Part shown: one piece after another, positions 51,113 to 59,307 of the stretch
Layout: each line of letters begins with the position of its first letter
Position numbering within the stretch: the stretch's first letter is position 1
DNA from: DASPLX01 sp035627375
GTDB lineage: Bacteria > Pseudomonadota > Gammaproteobacteria > Burkholderiales > Burkholderiaceae_D
Assembly: GCA_035627375.1 (NCBI GenBank)
Contig: DASPLX010000037.1
Coordinates: 1 to 64,000, forward strand
Direction of reading: 5' to 3'
DNA: 64,000 bases
Notes under the pieces: generated by a model
Seen by the model: only the letters and a program-made list of their open reading frames with translations
The model's database searches: none
What the model was told of the DNA's origin: nothing
Translations under genes and position numbers: made by a program

Positions 51113-52315
51113 ATGATGCACCAGCCGATGAGTTACTGTAACCGCTGCATGTACCCCGCCGTGGCGGTGAATCTTTCCATGGACGACGAAGGCATCTGCT
51201 CCAGCTGCCGCGTCGCCGAAGCCTTCGAACAGCTGACGCCCGAGTTCTGGGAGAAGCGCCGCCTGAAGTTCGAGCGCACGGTCGAGGAGATCCGCAAGAC
51301 CAATACCTCCGACTACGATTGCCTGATTCCCGTCAGCGGCGGCAAGGACAGCTATTTCCAGACCCACATGATGGCGACGGAATACGGCCTCAAGCCGCTG
51401 CTGGTCACTTATCACGGCAACAATTACCTGCCCGAAGGCGACTATAACCGCGACCACATGCGGCATGCGTTCGACGCCGACCATCTCGTGTTCGGCCCGA
51501 GCGTCGAAGTGCTGAAGAAACTCAACCGCCTGTGCTTCCGCAAGATGGGCGACATGAACTGGCATGCCCATTGCGGCATCATGACCTATCCGATCCAGGT
51601 CGCCGTCCGGTTCAAGATTCCGCTCATGATGTGGGGCGAGACCGCGTGGGACATTTCCGGCATGTTCGAGCCGGACGATTTCGTCGAGTTCAGCGCCCGC
51701 GTCCGGCACGAGCATGCCTTGCGCGGCTACGAGTGGTACGACATGCTGAACGATCCTCTCGAGCCGCTCAAGGAACGGGATCTGTCGTGGGCCAAGTATC
51801 CGACCGACGAGGAAATCCTCAAGGTCGGCGTGCGCGGCCTGTACATCGGCAATTTCTTCAAGTGGGATCCGAACCAGCACAGCCGCATGGTGCAGGAGCG
51901 CTACGGCTGGAAGCCGGCCGACAAGCCGTTCGAGCGCACCTACCGCAAGGTCTCCAACCTCGACGACCGCTACGAGAACGGCGCGCACGACCTGCTGAAG
52001 TTCATCAAGTTCGGCTACGGACGCGCTTCCGACCATGCGTCGAAGGATATCCGCACCGGCTACATGACGCGCGAGCAGGGCATCGAGATGGTGCGCAAGC
52101 ACGACCATGTCGTGTCCCAGGACCTGTACTACTGGCTGGATTACGTCGGCATGAGCGAGGATGAATTCTGGGCCGTCGCCGACCGCTTCCGCGATCCGCG
52201 CGTCTGGTGGATCCAGGACGGCCAGTGGTGGAAGGACAACATCTGGGGCGAGCCGTCGGCCTACGGCGCCGTGCATCTGCCGGCGGAGGCGCAGGCGAAA
52301 TATTCCAGGAAGTAA
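51113..52315 (+). CDS. N-acetyl sugar amidotransferase (WbpG/PseA family)
   Basis: A 400-residue PP-loop enzyme. The pyrophosphatase loop is PVSGGKDSYFQ (73-83), and a zinc-binding pair CNRC...CSSC (Cys9, 12, 29, 32) is at the N-terminus. It activates an N-acetyl group by adenylation and replaces its oxygen with ammonia to give an acetamidino group. PseA of Campylobacter (needed for 7-acetamidino pseudaminic acid) and WbpG of Pseudomonas belong here. AGGAG lies two to six bases before ATG 51113; the longer open frame upstream overlaps hisF and is not used. The three genes hisH-hisF-wbpG act as one unit. Confidence 0.9.
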   Translation: MMHQPMSYCNRCMYPAVAVNLSMDDEGICSSCRVAEAFEQLTPEFWEKRRLKFERTVEEIRKTNTSDYDCLIPVSGGKDSYFQTHMMATEYGLKPLLVTYHGNNYLPEGDYNRDHMRHAFDADHLVFGPSVEVLKKLNRLCFRKMGDMNWHAHCGIMTYPIQVAVRFKIPLMMWGETAWDISGMFEPDDFVEFSARVRHEHALRGYEWYDMLNDPLEPLKERDLSWAKYPTDEEILKVGVRGLYIGNFFKWDPNQHSRMVQERYGWKPADKPFERTYRKVSNLDDRYENGAHDLLKFIKFGYGRASDHASKDIRTGYMTREQGIEMVRKHDHVVSQDLYYWLDYVGMSEDEFWAVADRFRDPRVWWIQDGQWWKDNIWGEPSAYGAVHLPAEAQAKYSRK

Positions 52316-52373
52316 GCGTTCGATTCCCGTATCCGGGAAGCCCGCGCGTCCGTCAACGTCGCAAGAAAGCCGT

Positions 52374-55370
52374 ATGAGACCCTACCAGAAATTCCAGATG
52401 AACAAGGCCGATGCCTTGTTCCAGAAAGCGTTCGCTCTCCATCAGTCCGGCAATCCGGCGGCGGCGGAAGAGTTCTATCGCAAGGCGCTGCAAAAGACGC
52501 CGAACGACATGGAGACGCTCTATCTGCTCGGCACGGCTTGCAGCCAGCAGCGGAAATTCGAGGAAGCGGAGAAATACCTCGAGAAGGCGCTCAAGCTCGA
52601 TCCCCGGCATCCCCAGGCGTTGAACAACATGGGGCTGACCATGATGGGGCTCGAGAAGAACGAGGACGCCGTCGGCTATTACGAACGCGCTCTCGCGATC
52701 CTGCCCGATTATCCCGATGCGCATAACAACCTGGGCTATGTCCTGCAAAAGCTGAATCGCCTGGACGAGGCAGAACCGCATCTGCGGCGCGCCCTGGAAC
52801 TGGTCTCGAACTATGCGGACGCGTTCTACAACCTCGGGCTGGTATTGCAAGGAAGGGATAAGTTCGAGGAGGCGGCGCAATGCTTCTTGCGCGGCATAGC
52901 GCTCGATTCCAACCGCTCCGAGCCGTTCAACGATCTCGGACGCATCTACGGCACCTGGGGACGCTTCGAGGATGCGTTGGCCAGTTTCGAACGCGCCATC
53001 GCGCTGGTGCCGAACGCCGTGCAGTACCACAACAACCGGGGGGCGATCCTGGAGGAGCTGGGGCGGTACGACGAGGCGCTCAAGGCCTACGAGCGCGCCG
53101 CCGATCTGGACCCGAGCTACAGCACGCCGCGCTGGAACCAGGCGTTTCTGTTCCTGCGGCAAGGCATACTCGATCGCGGCTGGGAGAAGCACGAGTTGCG
53201 GTTCGAGGAAGGCCAGGTGTTGATGCGCTTTCCGTTTCCCATGTGGGACGGCTCGTCGCTCGAGGACAAGACGCTCCTGATCTTCGCGGAACAGGGCTTG
53301 GGCGACGAGGTCTTGTTCGCCTCCTGCTTTCCGGATGCTATCGCCCGGGCCAAGCATTGCATCATCGAGTGCGAGCCGCGCCTGGCGCCGCTGTTCGCGC
53401 GTTCGTTTCCGACCGCCACGGTCGTCGGCTCCAACCGCATGGAAATCGGCTGGCTGTTCAACATGCCCAAGATCGACGTGCAGATCGCCGCCGGCAGCCT
53501 GCCGCGCTTCCTGCGCCCGACGCTCGACAGCTTTCCGCAGGCGCCGGCCTACCTGGTTCCCGACCCGCAACGGGTCGAACATTGGCGCTCCCGCCTTGCG
53601 CTCCTGGGGCCGGGCATGAAGATCGGCATCTGCTGGCGCAGCGGACTCGCCCAAGGCACGCGCCGGAAGTACTACAGCGATCTCTCGCAATGGGGAGAAG
53701 TATTCAAGATTCCCGGTGTGCATTTCGTCAATCTGCAATACGGCGAATGCGCGGACGAGTTGCGGGAAGCCGAGGAACGGTTCGGGGTATCCATCACCGC
53801 GTTCCCGGATATCGATCTGAAGAACGACATCGACGATTCGGCCGCGCTGATGGCATCCGTCGATCTCATGATCTGCGCCTCCACCGCCGTCTCGGAGATC
53901 GGCGCCGCGGTGGGCGTGGAGCAGTATCTCTTGAAAATCTACGGCAAGCAGTGGGATCTTTTGGGTTGCACCGACCGCATGCCGTGGCACCCGAGCATCC
54001 GGGTGTTTTCGCAGGACACGCAGGGAGATTGGGAAACGCAGCTTGCCGAGGTCGCGGAAGCGCTGAAGGAGCGCGTCCAGGGCAAGGCGAGCGAAGTCGA
54101 GTATGTCGGCTTGCCGTCCGGCGCCGAAGTCGCGGTCGGCGGCTCGCTCGAGGATCTTTCCACCTACGTGCTGAAGGAGCAGCGCGGATGGTTCGATCCG
54201 GAATACGCGTTCGTCCTGGGCGCCGTTCAGCCGGGCATGCGGGCGGTCGACATCGGCGCGGGCATCGGCGCCTATGCGATCCCGCTGGCGCGCCGGCTGG
54301 CGGGCGGAAAGCTGTGGGCGGTGACGCATACGGCGGCCGAGACCAATCTGCTCATGAAGTCGCGCTCGCGCAATGCGCTCGAGAAAACCATCAACATCGG
54401 CATCGCGGAATCCGATACTTCTCTCGATGAGATCCTGATGGACCGGCACGGCCTGGAGAACATTGCCTTCGTGCGCGTGGCCGCCGGTGCCTGCCGCCTC
54501 GATGTGTTTGCCGGCGCCGTCAAATTCTTCGAAAGAAACTCTCCCTTGCTGATGTTCGGCCTGCCGGGCGGCCGCGTCGATCCAGGCATCACCGCCTGGC
54601 TTGCCGGCCGCGGATACCGGCTGTACCGCCTGGTGCCGGGAGCGGGAACATTGATTCCCCATGTGTCCGACGGCGACCTCGACGCCTATGCATTGAACCT
54701 GTTCGCCTGCAAGGACGAGCGTGCCGCCGATCTCGAGCGGCTGGGTGTGCTGGCGCGGCATTTTCAGGCGCTCGAGCGCTTGCCCGGTATCGACCTGCCC
54801 TATTGGCAGGAGTATCTGGCGCCGCTGCCCTATGCCGCGCGGGCGCTGGGCGAATGGACCTCCGCGATGCGGGCGGAGCCGAACTGGGAAATCCATTGGA
54901 TGGCGCTGAATCTCTATGCCATGGCGAAGTCCGCGGATCGGACGGCGGCCGAACGGGTCATCTGCCTGCAGACGGCCGCCGGCGTCATGAGCGAACTGCT
55001 GAAGGAAAGCGCGAACCTGCCCAGGCTGCTGACGTTCGGCCGATTGCTGACCGATCTCGGCCGGCGCGAAGCCGCCGTCGGTTTGCTGAACAAGACTTGC
55101 GAGTTGCTCAATGCAGGCCTGCCCAGTGCCGCCAACGAGCCCTTCCTGCCGCTCGCCGATGCGTTCGCGATGCAGAATCCCGGCGGCGGGATGGGAGACT
55201 GGATGGTCGCGATGATCCTCGAACAGCGCGAGAATCTGCGCGCGTTCTCCACCTACTTCACCGGTCAGGAGTCGCTGCCGGTACTGGAGGAGATCCTGGC
55301 GATGGGAGCGGGGACGGAAGAGTGCGCGCGGCGAGCCGCACTGGTCAAGGCGCGCTTCGACACCGCCTGA
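52374..55370 (+). CDS. TPR-glycosyltransferase-methyltransferase fusion, putative flagellin glycosyltransferase (FlmG-like)
   Basis: A 998-residue protein. About seven TPR units run over residues 10-280 (repeat endings such as ALKLDPRHPQALNNMG and RALAILPDYPDAHNNLGYVL). Residues 285-570 form a GT-B-like domain as in O-GlcNAc-transferase-type and FlmG proteins (LLIFAEQGLGDEVLFASCFP, MKIGICWRSGLAQGTRRK, LMICASTAVSEIGAAVG). Residues 600-790 hold a FkbM/SAM methyltransferase-like domain (VDIGAGIGAYAIPLARRL). The last 200 residues are helical. TPR plus GT is the plan of Caulobacter FlmG, which transfers pseudaminic acid to flagellin. Position between the sugar operon and fliT-fliD-fliC gives the same inference here. 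No Maf (DUF115) gene is present. ATG 52374 lies 58 bases after the amidotransferase. Confidence 0.82.
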   Translation: MRPYQKFQMNKADALFQKAFALHQSGNPAAAEEFYRKALQKTPNDMETLYLLGTACSQQRKFEEAEKYLEKALKLDPRHPQALNNMGLTMMGLEKNEDAVGYYERALAILPDYPDAHNNLGYVLQKLNRLDEAEPHLRRALELVSNYADAFYNLGLVLQGRDKFEEAAQCFLRGIALDSNRSEPFNDLGRIYGTWGRFEDALASFERAIALVPNAVQYHNNRGAILEELGRYDEALKAYERAADLDPSYSTPRWNQAFLFLRQGILDRGWEKHELRFEEGQVLMRFPFPMWDGSSLEDKTLLIFAEQGLGDEVLFASCFPDAIARAKHCIIECEPRLAPLFARSFPTATVVGSNRMEIGWLFNMPKIDVQIAAGSLPRFLRPTLDSFPQAPAYLVPDPQRVEHWRSRLALLGPGMKIGICWRSGLAQGTRRKYYSDLSQWGEVFKIPGVHFVNLQYGECADELREAEERFGVSITAFPDIDLKNDIDDSAALMASVDLMICASTAVSEIGAAVGVEQYLLKIYGKQWDLLGCTDRMPWHPSIRVFSQDTQGDWETQLAEVAEALKERVQGKASEVEYVGLPSGAEVAVGGSLEDLSTYVLKEQRGWFDPEYAFVLGAVQPGMRAVDIGAGIGAYAIPLARRLAGGKLWAVTHTAAETNLLMKSRSRNALEKTINIGIAESDTSLDEILMDRHGLENIAFVRVAAGACRLDVFAGAVKFFERNSPLLMFGLPGGRVDPGITAWLAGRGYRLYRLVPGAGTLIPHVSDGDLDAYALNLFACKDERAADLERLGVLARHFQALERLPGIDLPYWQEYLAPLPYAARALGEWTSAMRAEPNWEIHWMALNLYAMAKSADRTAAERVICLQTAAGVMSELLKESANLPRLLTFGRLLTDLGRREAAVGLLNKTCELLNAGLPSAANEPFLPLADAFAMQNPGGGMGDWMVAMILEQRENLRAFSTYFTGQESLPVLEEILAMGAGTEECARRAALVKARFDTA

Positions 55371-55392
55371 ACAGGCGGGTCTCGGGACGCTC

Positions 55393-55722
55393 TCAGCTTC
55401 CTTCGTAGGCTTGTTTCATCTTCTTGCCGGTATTGATATCGGCAAGGAATTTCCGCATTTCGTCCATCCCGTGCGCGGTCAGCATCCTGGTTTCGTCGTC
55501 GGAACCCAGGATGGCCTGGATGAGCTCGCTTTTTCTGGCGGCATCCTTGCCGCTCCAGTCGGGCCTTTCCTCCGTCATCAAATGCTTTTCGATGTCGGAG
55601 CGGATCCGCTCGAGTTCCACAAGACGATCCCAATCGCCGCTTCGCGCGGCGTCGAGCATCTGTTGCGAGGCGAGCAGCATCGCCTCGTAGTGGCGCAGCA
55701 GTTCGGGCGCGGTCATGGTCAT
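55393..55722 (-). CDS. fliT: FliT-like flagellar chaperone (copy 2, next to fliD)
   Basis: A 109-residue helical protein with the same pattern as the copy at 39603-39941: LLRHYEAMLLASQQMLDAAR, SGDWDRLVELERIRSDIEKH and DETRMLTAHGMDEMRKFLAD. Its ATG overlaps the fliD stop (ATGA), so translation is coupled to fliD and FliD is the likely client. There is no ribosome site before the ATG. It converges on the TPR-GT gene across 22 bases. Confidence 0.8.
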   Translation of the reverse strand: MTMTAPELLRHYEAMLLASQQMLDAARSGDWDRLVELERIRSDIEKHLMTEERPDWSGKDAARKSELIQAILGSDDETRMLTAHGMDEMRKFLADINTGKKMKQAYEGS

Positions 55723-58700
55723 GATGAAGACGAGCTCAATTTCGAAAGGTTGGCCAATTGCTGCGTCAGGAAGCTGCTGGTGGTGCTCATCTTGCCGATC
55801 AACTGGTCGAGCGCCGTGAATTGCGCGCGATACCGCTTCTCCGTGGCCGTCAGGCGCAGGGCCAGGGCGTCCGCGCGTTTTTTCAGATCGGCGATGCTCT
55901 TGTTGGCGCTGTCGGTGCTGCTGGCGATCGCGCCGCTGCTCGACAGGAAGCCGTCGAGCAGCTTGTTCAGGTTATAGCCGTAGCCCTGCGAATAGTTCAC
56001 GTTGCCGCGGGAACCGAGGCTGCCGCCCGTCACTTGCAGGCGCAGGTCGCCGGCAGCATTGGCGGTCGCGTTGCCGGCGATGGCGATCGGCGCGCTGCCG
56101 AACAGGTTGGCGCTTGCGGTGCCCCCGGTGACGGTGACGCTCGAGGCGGTACCGGTGGCGTTCGACGTGATGGTGAACACCTCTCCCGACTGGCTCACCG
56201 TGACCGCCTTGCCGGCGGCGGAAAAGACGCCGTTGCTGTTGATCGCCGACTGGAGATGCGAGGCCAGGCTGGCGGCGGTGTAGGTGCCTGCGGTCAGCGT
56301 CACGGTCGCGGTGGTGCCGTCGATGTTGAGCGTCAGTTCATCGTTGACGCCGGCCGTGATCGTCGAGACAGTGGAATTGGATTGCGTCGTGCCGAACAGG
56401 TTGGTGGCGCCGTTGCCCGTGACCGCGCTGACGCTGGAGCTGGAACCGAAGGTATTCGACTTGAGGCTGAAGACGCCGGAGCTTTGCGTGATCGTGGCAA
56501 CGCCGGCGCCGAGCTGGGCGTCGATCGCGGCTTGGACCGCCGTCGCCAGGTCGGCGGCGGTGGCATAGGTGGCCTGGGCGATGGTCGCCGTGACCGGCGC
56601 CGCGCCGTTGATCGAGAAAGTCAGGGTGTCGTTGGTGCCGTCGATGGTCAATCCGGCGGCGGAAGAACCGGTGCGCTGCGCCTGGGTGCCCTTGTTCGAG
56701 CCGAACGTCAATCCTTGCAACCCGGTCCCGGCGGTCAGAGTCTGTCCGGAACCGATGGCGCGAACGCCAGTGAAGGCGCCGGCCGTGGCGACCGGATCGG
56801 CACCCAGCAAGTTGGCCTTGGCGCTGCCGCCGGTGACGGCGACGGTCGAGTTCGATCCCGTCTTGTTGTTCGACGTAATGGTGAATACGTCGCCGGATTG
56901 GCTGACCGTCACCGACTTGCCGGCCGCCGTGAGCGTGGCGTCGGCATTGATCGCGGTCTGGATCTGCGTCGCCAGGGCGTCGGCGGTGTAGGTGCCGGCG
57001 GCCAGCGTGACGGTCGTCGCCGTGCCGTCGACGCTCAACGTGAGCTGATCATTCACGCCGGCCGTGATGGTCGATACCGTCGTGCTGGTTTGCGGCGCGC
57101 CGAACAGGTTGGTCGAGCCGTTGCCGGAAATGGCGCCGACGCTGGAGGTCGAGCCGAAGGTGTTCGACTTGATGCTGAACGTGCCGCCGCTCTGCGTGAC
57201 CGTGGCGACGCCCGCGCCGAGCGCCGCGTCCAGGCCGGCCTGCACGGCGGTGGCGAGGTCGGCGGCGGTGCCGTAGGACGCCTGCGCGATGCTGACGTTG
57301 ACCGACGCGCCGCCGTCGATCGACAGCGTGAGCGTGTCGTTGGTGCCGTCGATGGTCAGCGTGCTCACCGCCGCGCCGGCGGTGCGCTGCGCCTGGGTGC
57401 CTTTATCCGAGCCGACCGTCTTGCCCTGCGTGACGACGCCGTTGATGGTGCCGGCCACGTCCGTGCCCGGTGTCGCGGTCGGCGCGGCGCCGAACAGCTT
57501 GTTGATGGCGCTGCCGCTGGTGACGTTGATCGTGGAGGCGGACCCGTAGGTGTCCGATGTGACGGTGAGCACGCCGCCGCTTTGCGTGACGTTGACCTTG
57601 ATCCCGGCCAGCGAGAACGCCGAAGTGCCGTTGATCGCCGATTGCAGATGGGCCGCCAGCGTGTCGGCGGTGTAGCTGCCGGCCGTGAGCGACACCGTGG
57701 CGGTCACGCCGTTGATCGACATCGTCAGCTGGTCGCCGGAATCCACCGTCGTGTTGGCGACCGCCGATCCGGTCACCTTGCCTTGGGTCGCCAGGTTGGT
57801 CACGGAAATCGGATAGCTGCCAGGCTGGGAATTGGTGCCCGAAGCGAGATAACTCACCAGGCTGTCCGTGGTCTTGCCGTAGGCCGAGAAAAGCTGGGCG
57901 AAATCGCCGAAGTTGGCGGACAGCGCCGACTGCAGCTTGGCATTGTCGAGCGTCAGCGACCCGTCCTTCTGGAACGAGATGCCGATCTGCGAAAGATTCG
58001 TGATCGTATTGCTGCCGAGTCCCGAGAGCGCGGTGCTGAGCGTGGAGCGCATCCGGCTCTGGATCTGCTGCGTCGCGCTGTCTCCCAGGAGAATGCCGGC
58101 CTTCTTGGTGGTGGCGTTATAGCTGGTCAGTCCGGCCAGCGTGGAATTGGCGTCGTTGTATGCCTTGACCAGCCCGATGACGGCGGTAGTGACCGCCGAG
58201 GTATTGTTCGTCAGCGACAGGTTGGCGCTGCCGGCCTTGGCGAGGTTCAGCGTCACTCCAGAGACGGCGCCGGTCACGGTATTGGACGCGCTGGAGATCG
58301 ATACGCCGTTGACGGTCAAAGCGGCATTCTGCGCGACCTGGGTCTGCGTCAGGTTCTGCGTGCCGGCGGGATCATAGGCCAGGAGATTGGTGATCGAGGC
58401 GTCGCCGCCGCTGGATATGATCTTCATGCTCTTCGACAACCCGGTGTTGCTGGACGTAAGCACCAGGCGGTACGGCGTGCTCGAACTGCCGTCGTTGACG
58501 ATCGATGCCGTCACGCCCATGTTCGCCGCGTTGATGGCGTCGCGTATGCCTTGCAGCGAATTGTTGCTGCTGTCGATGACCACGGTGCCGGTCGCCTGCG
58601 TGGCATCCTGGGTGAACGTGGCGCCGGTATAGACGCCGTTCGCCAGCGCGCCGCCGCTGATGGTGCCGAACTGGAAGGTGAGCGTGGTCGAGGTGCCGCT

Positions 58701-59066
58701 GCCGATCGCCGCGGTGGTGGTCGATTGGGCCGTCGCGGAGAGCGACTGCGCCTGCGCCAGTGTACTGACCGTCACGGCATAGTTGCCGGCGACGGCGGAG
58801 CTGCTCGCGGACGCCGTCAGGATCGAGCTGTCGGAGGAACTGGCGTTCAGTGTCTGGAACGTGGACGGCAGGCTGAGCGACGAGACCGCGCTCTGGAACG
58901 CGGACAGCGCTCCCTTGATGCTGCCGTAGGCCGACAATTTGGCCTGGTAGCTGGCTTCCTTCTTTTGGAGCGCGGCGAGCGGCTGGCTTTCGACGGCCAT
59001 CAGCTTGGTGATGAGACCATTCACGTCCAGATTGGAACCGATGCCTGGTGATGAAATGGATGCCAT
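55719..59066 (-). CDS. fliD: FliD, filament cap protein, greatly enlarged
   Basis: An 1115-residue cap protein, more than twice the 468 residues of the Salmonella protein. The N-terminal FliD domain (ISSPGIGSNLDVNGLITKLM, 4-23) and C-terminal coiled coil (SIADLKKRADALALRLTATE, 1057-1076) are standard. Between residues 441 and 992 lie five tandem modules of about 85-90 residues arranged A-B-A-B-A; a B-A pair plus linker recurs with a period of 237 residues. Modules resemble the Flagellin_IN beta-alpha-beta fold. The extra domains would project from the cap and may serve adhesion. A good ribosome site (AAGGAG) precedes the ATG. No sigma-28 promoter was found in the 241-base gap to fliC. Confidence 0.95.
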   Translation of the reverse strand: MASISSPGIGSNLDVNGLITKLMAVESQPLAALQKKEASYQAKLSAYGSIKGALSAFQSAVSSLSLPSTFQTLNASSSDSSILTASASSSAVAGNYAVTVSTLAQAQSLSATAQSTTTAAIGSGTSTTLTFQFGTISGGALANGVYTGATFTQDATQATGTVVIDSSNNSLQGIRDAINAANMGVTASIVNDGSSSTPYRLVLTSSNTGLSKSMKIISSGGDASITNLLAYDPAGTQNLTQTQVAQNAALTVNGVSISSASNTVTGAVSGVTLNLAKAGSANLSLTNNTSAVTTAVIGLVKAYNDANSTLAGLTSYNATTKKAGILLGDSATQQIQSRMRSTLSTALSGLGSNTITNLSQIGISFQKDGSLTLDNAKLQSALSANFGDFAQLFSAYGKTTDSLVSYLASGTNSQPGSYPISVTNLATQGKVTGSAVANTTVDSGDQLTMSINGVTATVSLTAGSYTADTLAAHLQSAINGTSAFSLAGIKVNVTQSGGVLTVTSDTYGSASTINVTSGSAINKLFGAAPTATPGTDVAGTINGVVTQGKTVGSDKGTQAQRTAGAAVSTLTIDGTNDTLTLSIDGGASVNVSIAQASYGTAADLATAVQAGLDAALGAGVATVTQSGGTFSIKSNTFGSTSSVGAISGNGSTNLFGAPQTSTTVSTITAGVNDQLTLSVDGTATTVTLAAGTYTADALATQIQTAINADATLTAAGKSVTVSQSGDVFTITSNNKTGSNSTVAVTGGSAKANLLGADPVATAGAFTGVRAIGSGQTLTAGTGLQGLTFGSNKGTQAQRTGSSAAGLTIDGTNDTLTFSINGAAPVTATIAQATYATAADLATAVQAAIDAQLGAGVATITQSSGVFSLKSNTFGSSSSVSAVTGNGATNLFGTTQSNSTVSTITAGVNDELTLNIDGTTATVTLTAGTYTAASLASHLQSAINSNGVFSAAGKAVTVSQSGEVFTITSNATGTASSVTVTGGTASANLFGSAPIAIAGNATANAAGDLRLQVTGGSLGSRGNVNYSQGYGYNLNKLLDGFLSSSGAIASSTDSANKSIADLKKRADALALRLTATEKRYRAQFTALDQLIGKMSTTSSFLTQQLANLSKLSSSSS
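56091..57746 (-). repeat. ABABA tandem module array inside fliD
   Basis: Codes for FliD residues 441-992. A modules (about 441-528, 667-757, 905-992) share DQLTLSVDGTATTVTL-like and VTVSQSGDVFTITSN-like segments. B modules (about 572-659, 808-894) share IDGTNDTLT, AQATY, TAADLATAVQA and SNTFGS. The linker GTQAQRT recurs at 556-562 and 793-799, exactly 237 codons (711 bases) apart, so a B-A unit was duplicated in tandem. Confidence 0.9.
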
Positions 59067-59251
59067 ATGCCGCTCTCCTTGAATTCTCTCGATGCAGTCA
59101 CCCGATACTACGCCATCTTATTCCCGATTCGCATCGCCGGAAGGGGGGAACAGCGGCGCTTTGGTCGGGTTATTCCGCGATTGAACTGGCCTTCCGGTTC
59201 AGTCGCGACGATGAGCTGCGAGGGAAGTCGATTCCGGTCCGTCCTATAAGC

Positions 59252-59282
59252 AAAAATCCCGGCCGAGACCTCCGGCCGGGAT
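59252..59282 (-). terminator. intrinsic terminator of fliC
   Basis: On the minus strand, 25 bases after the fliC stop, a perfect 10-base GC-rich stem (ATCCCGGCCG with CGGCCGGGAT) with a seven-base loop is followed by TTTT. This is a textbook Rho-independent terminator and separates fliC from fliD. Confidence 0.9.
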
Positions 59283-59307
59283 GGTTACATCATGACAACG
59301 CTACCTG

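Noticed and set aside
41412..52315. Reading the cluster as sialic acid, legionaminic acid or O-antigen synthesis
   Set aside because: PseB has the Asp-Lys catalytic pair of the inverting dehydratase and PseG/PseI are of the Pse type; the position inside flagellar genes argues for flagellin. Stereochemistry cannot be proven from sequence.
55758..59051. Long plus-strand open frame opposite fliD, and similar ones opposite fliC (59353-61389) and flhA (6587-8752)
   Set aside because: Antisense shadows created by GC-rich, repeat-rich codon use; the minus-strand (or plus for flhA) genes have clear family motifs and ribosome sites.
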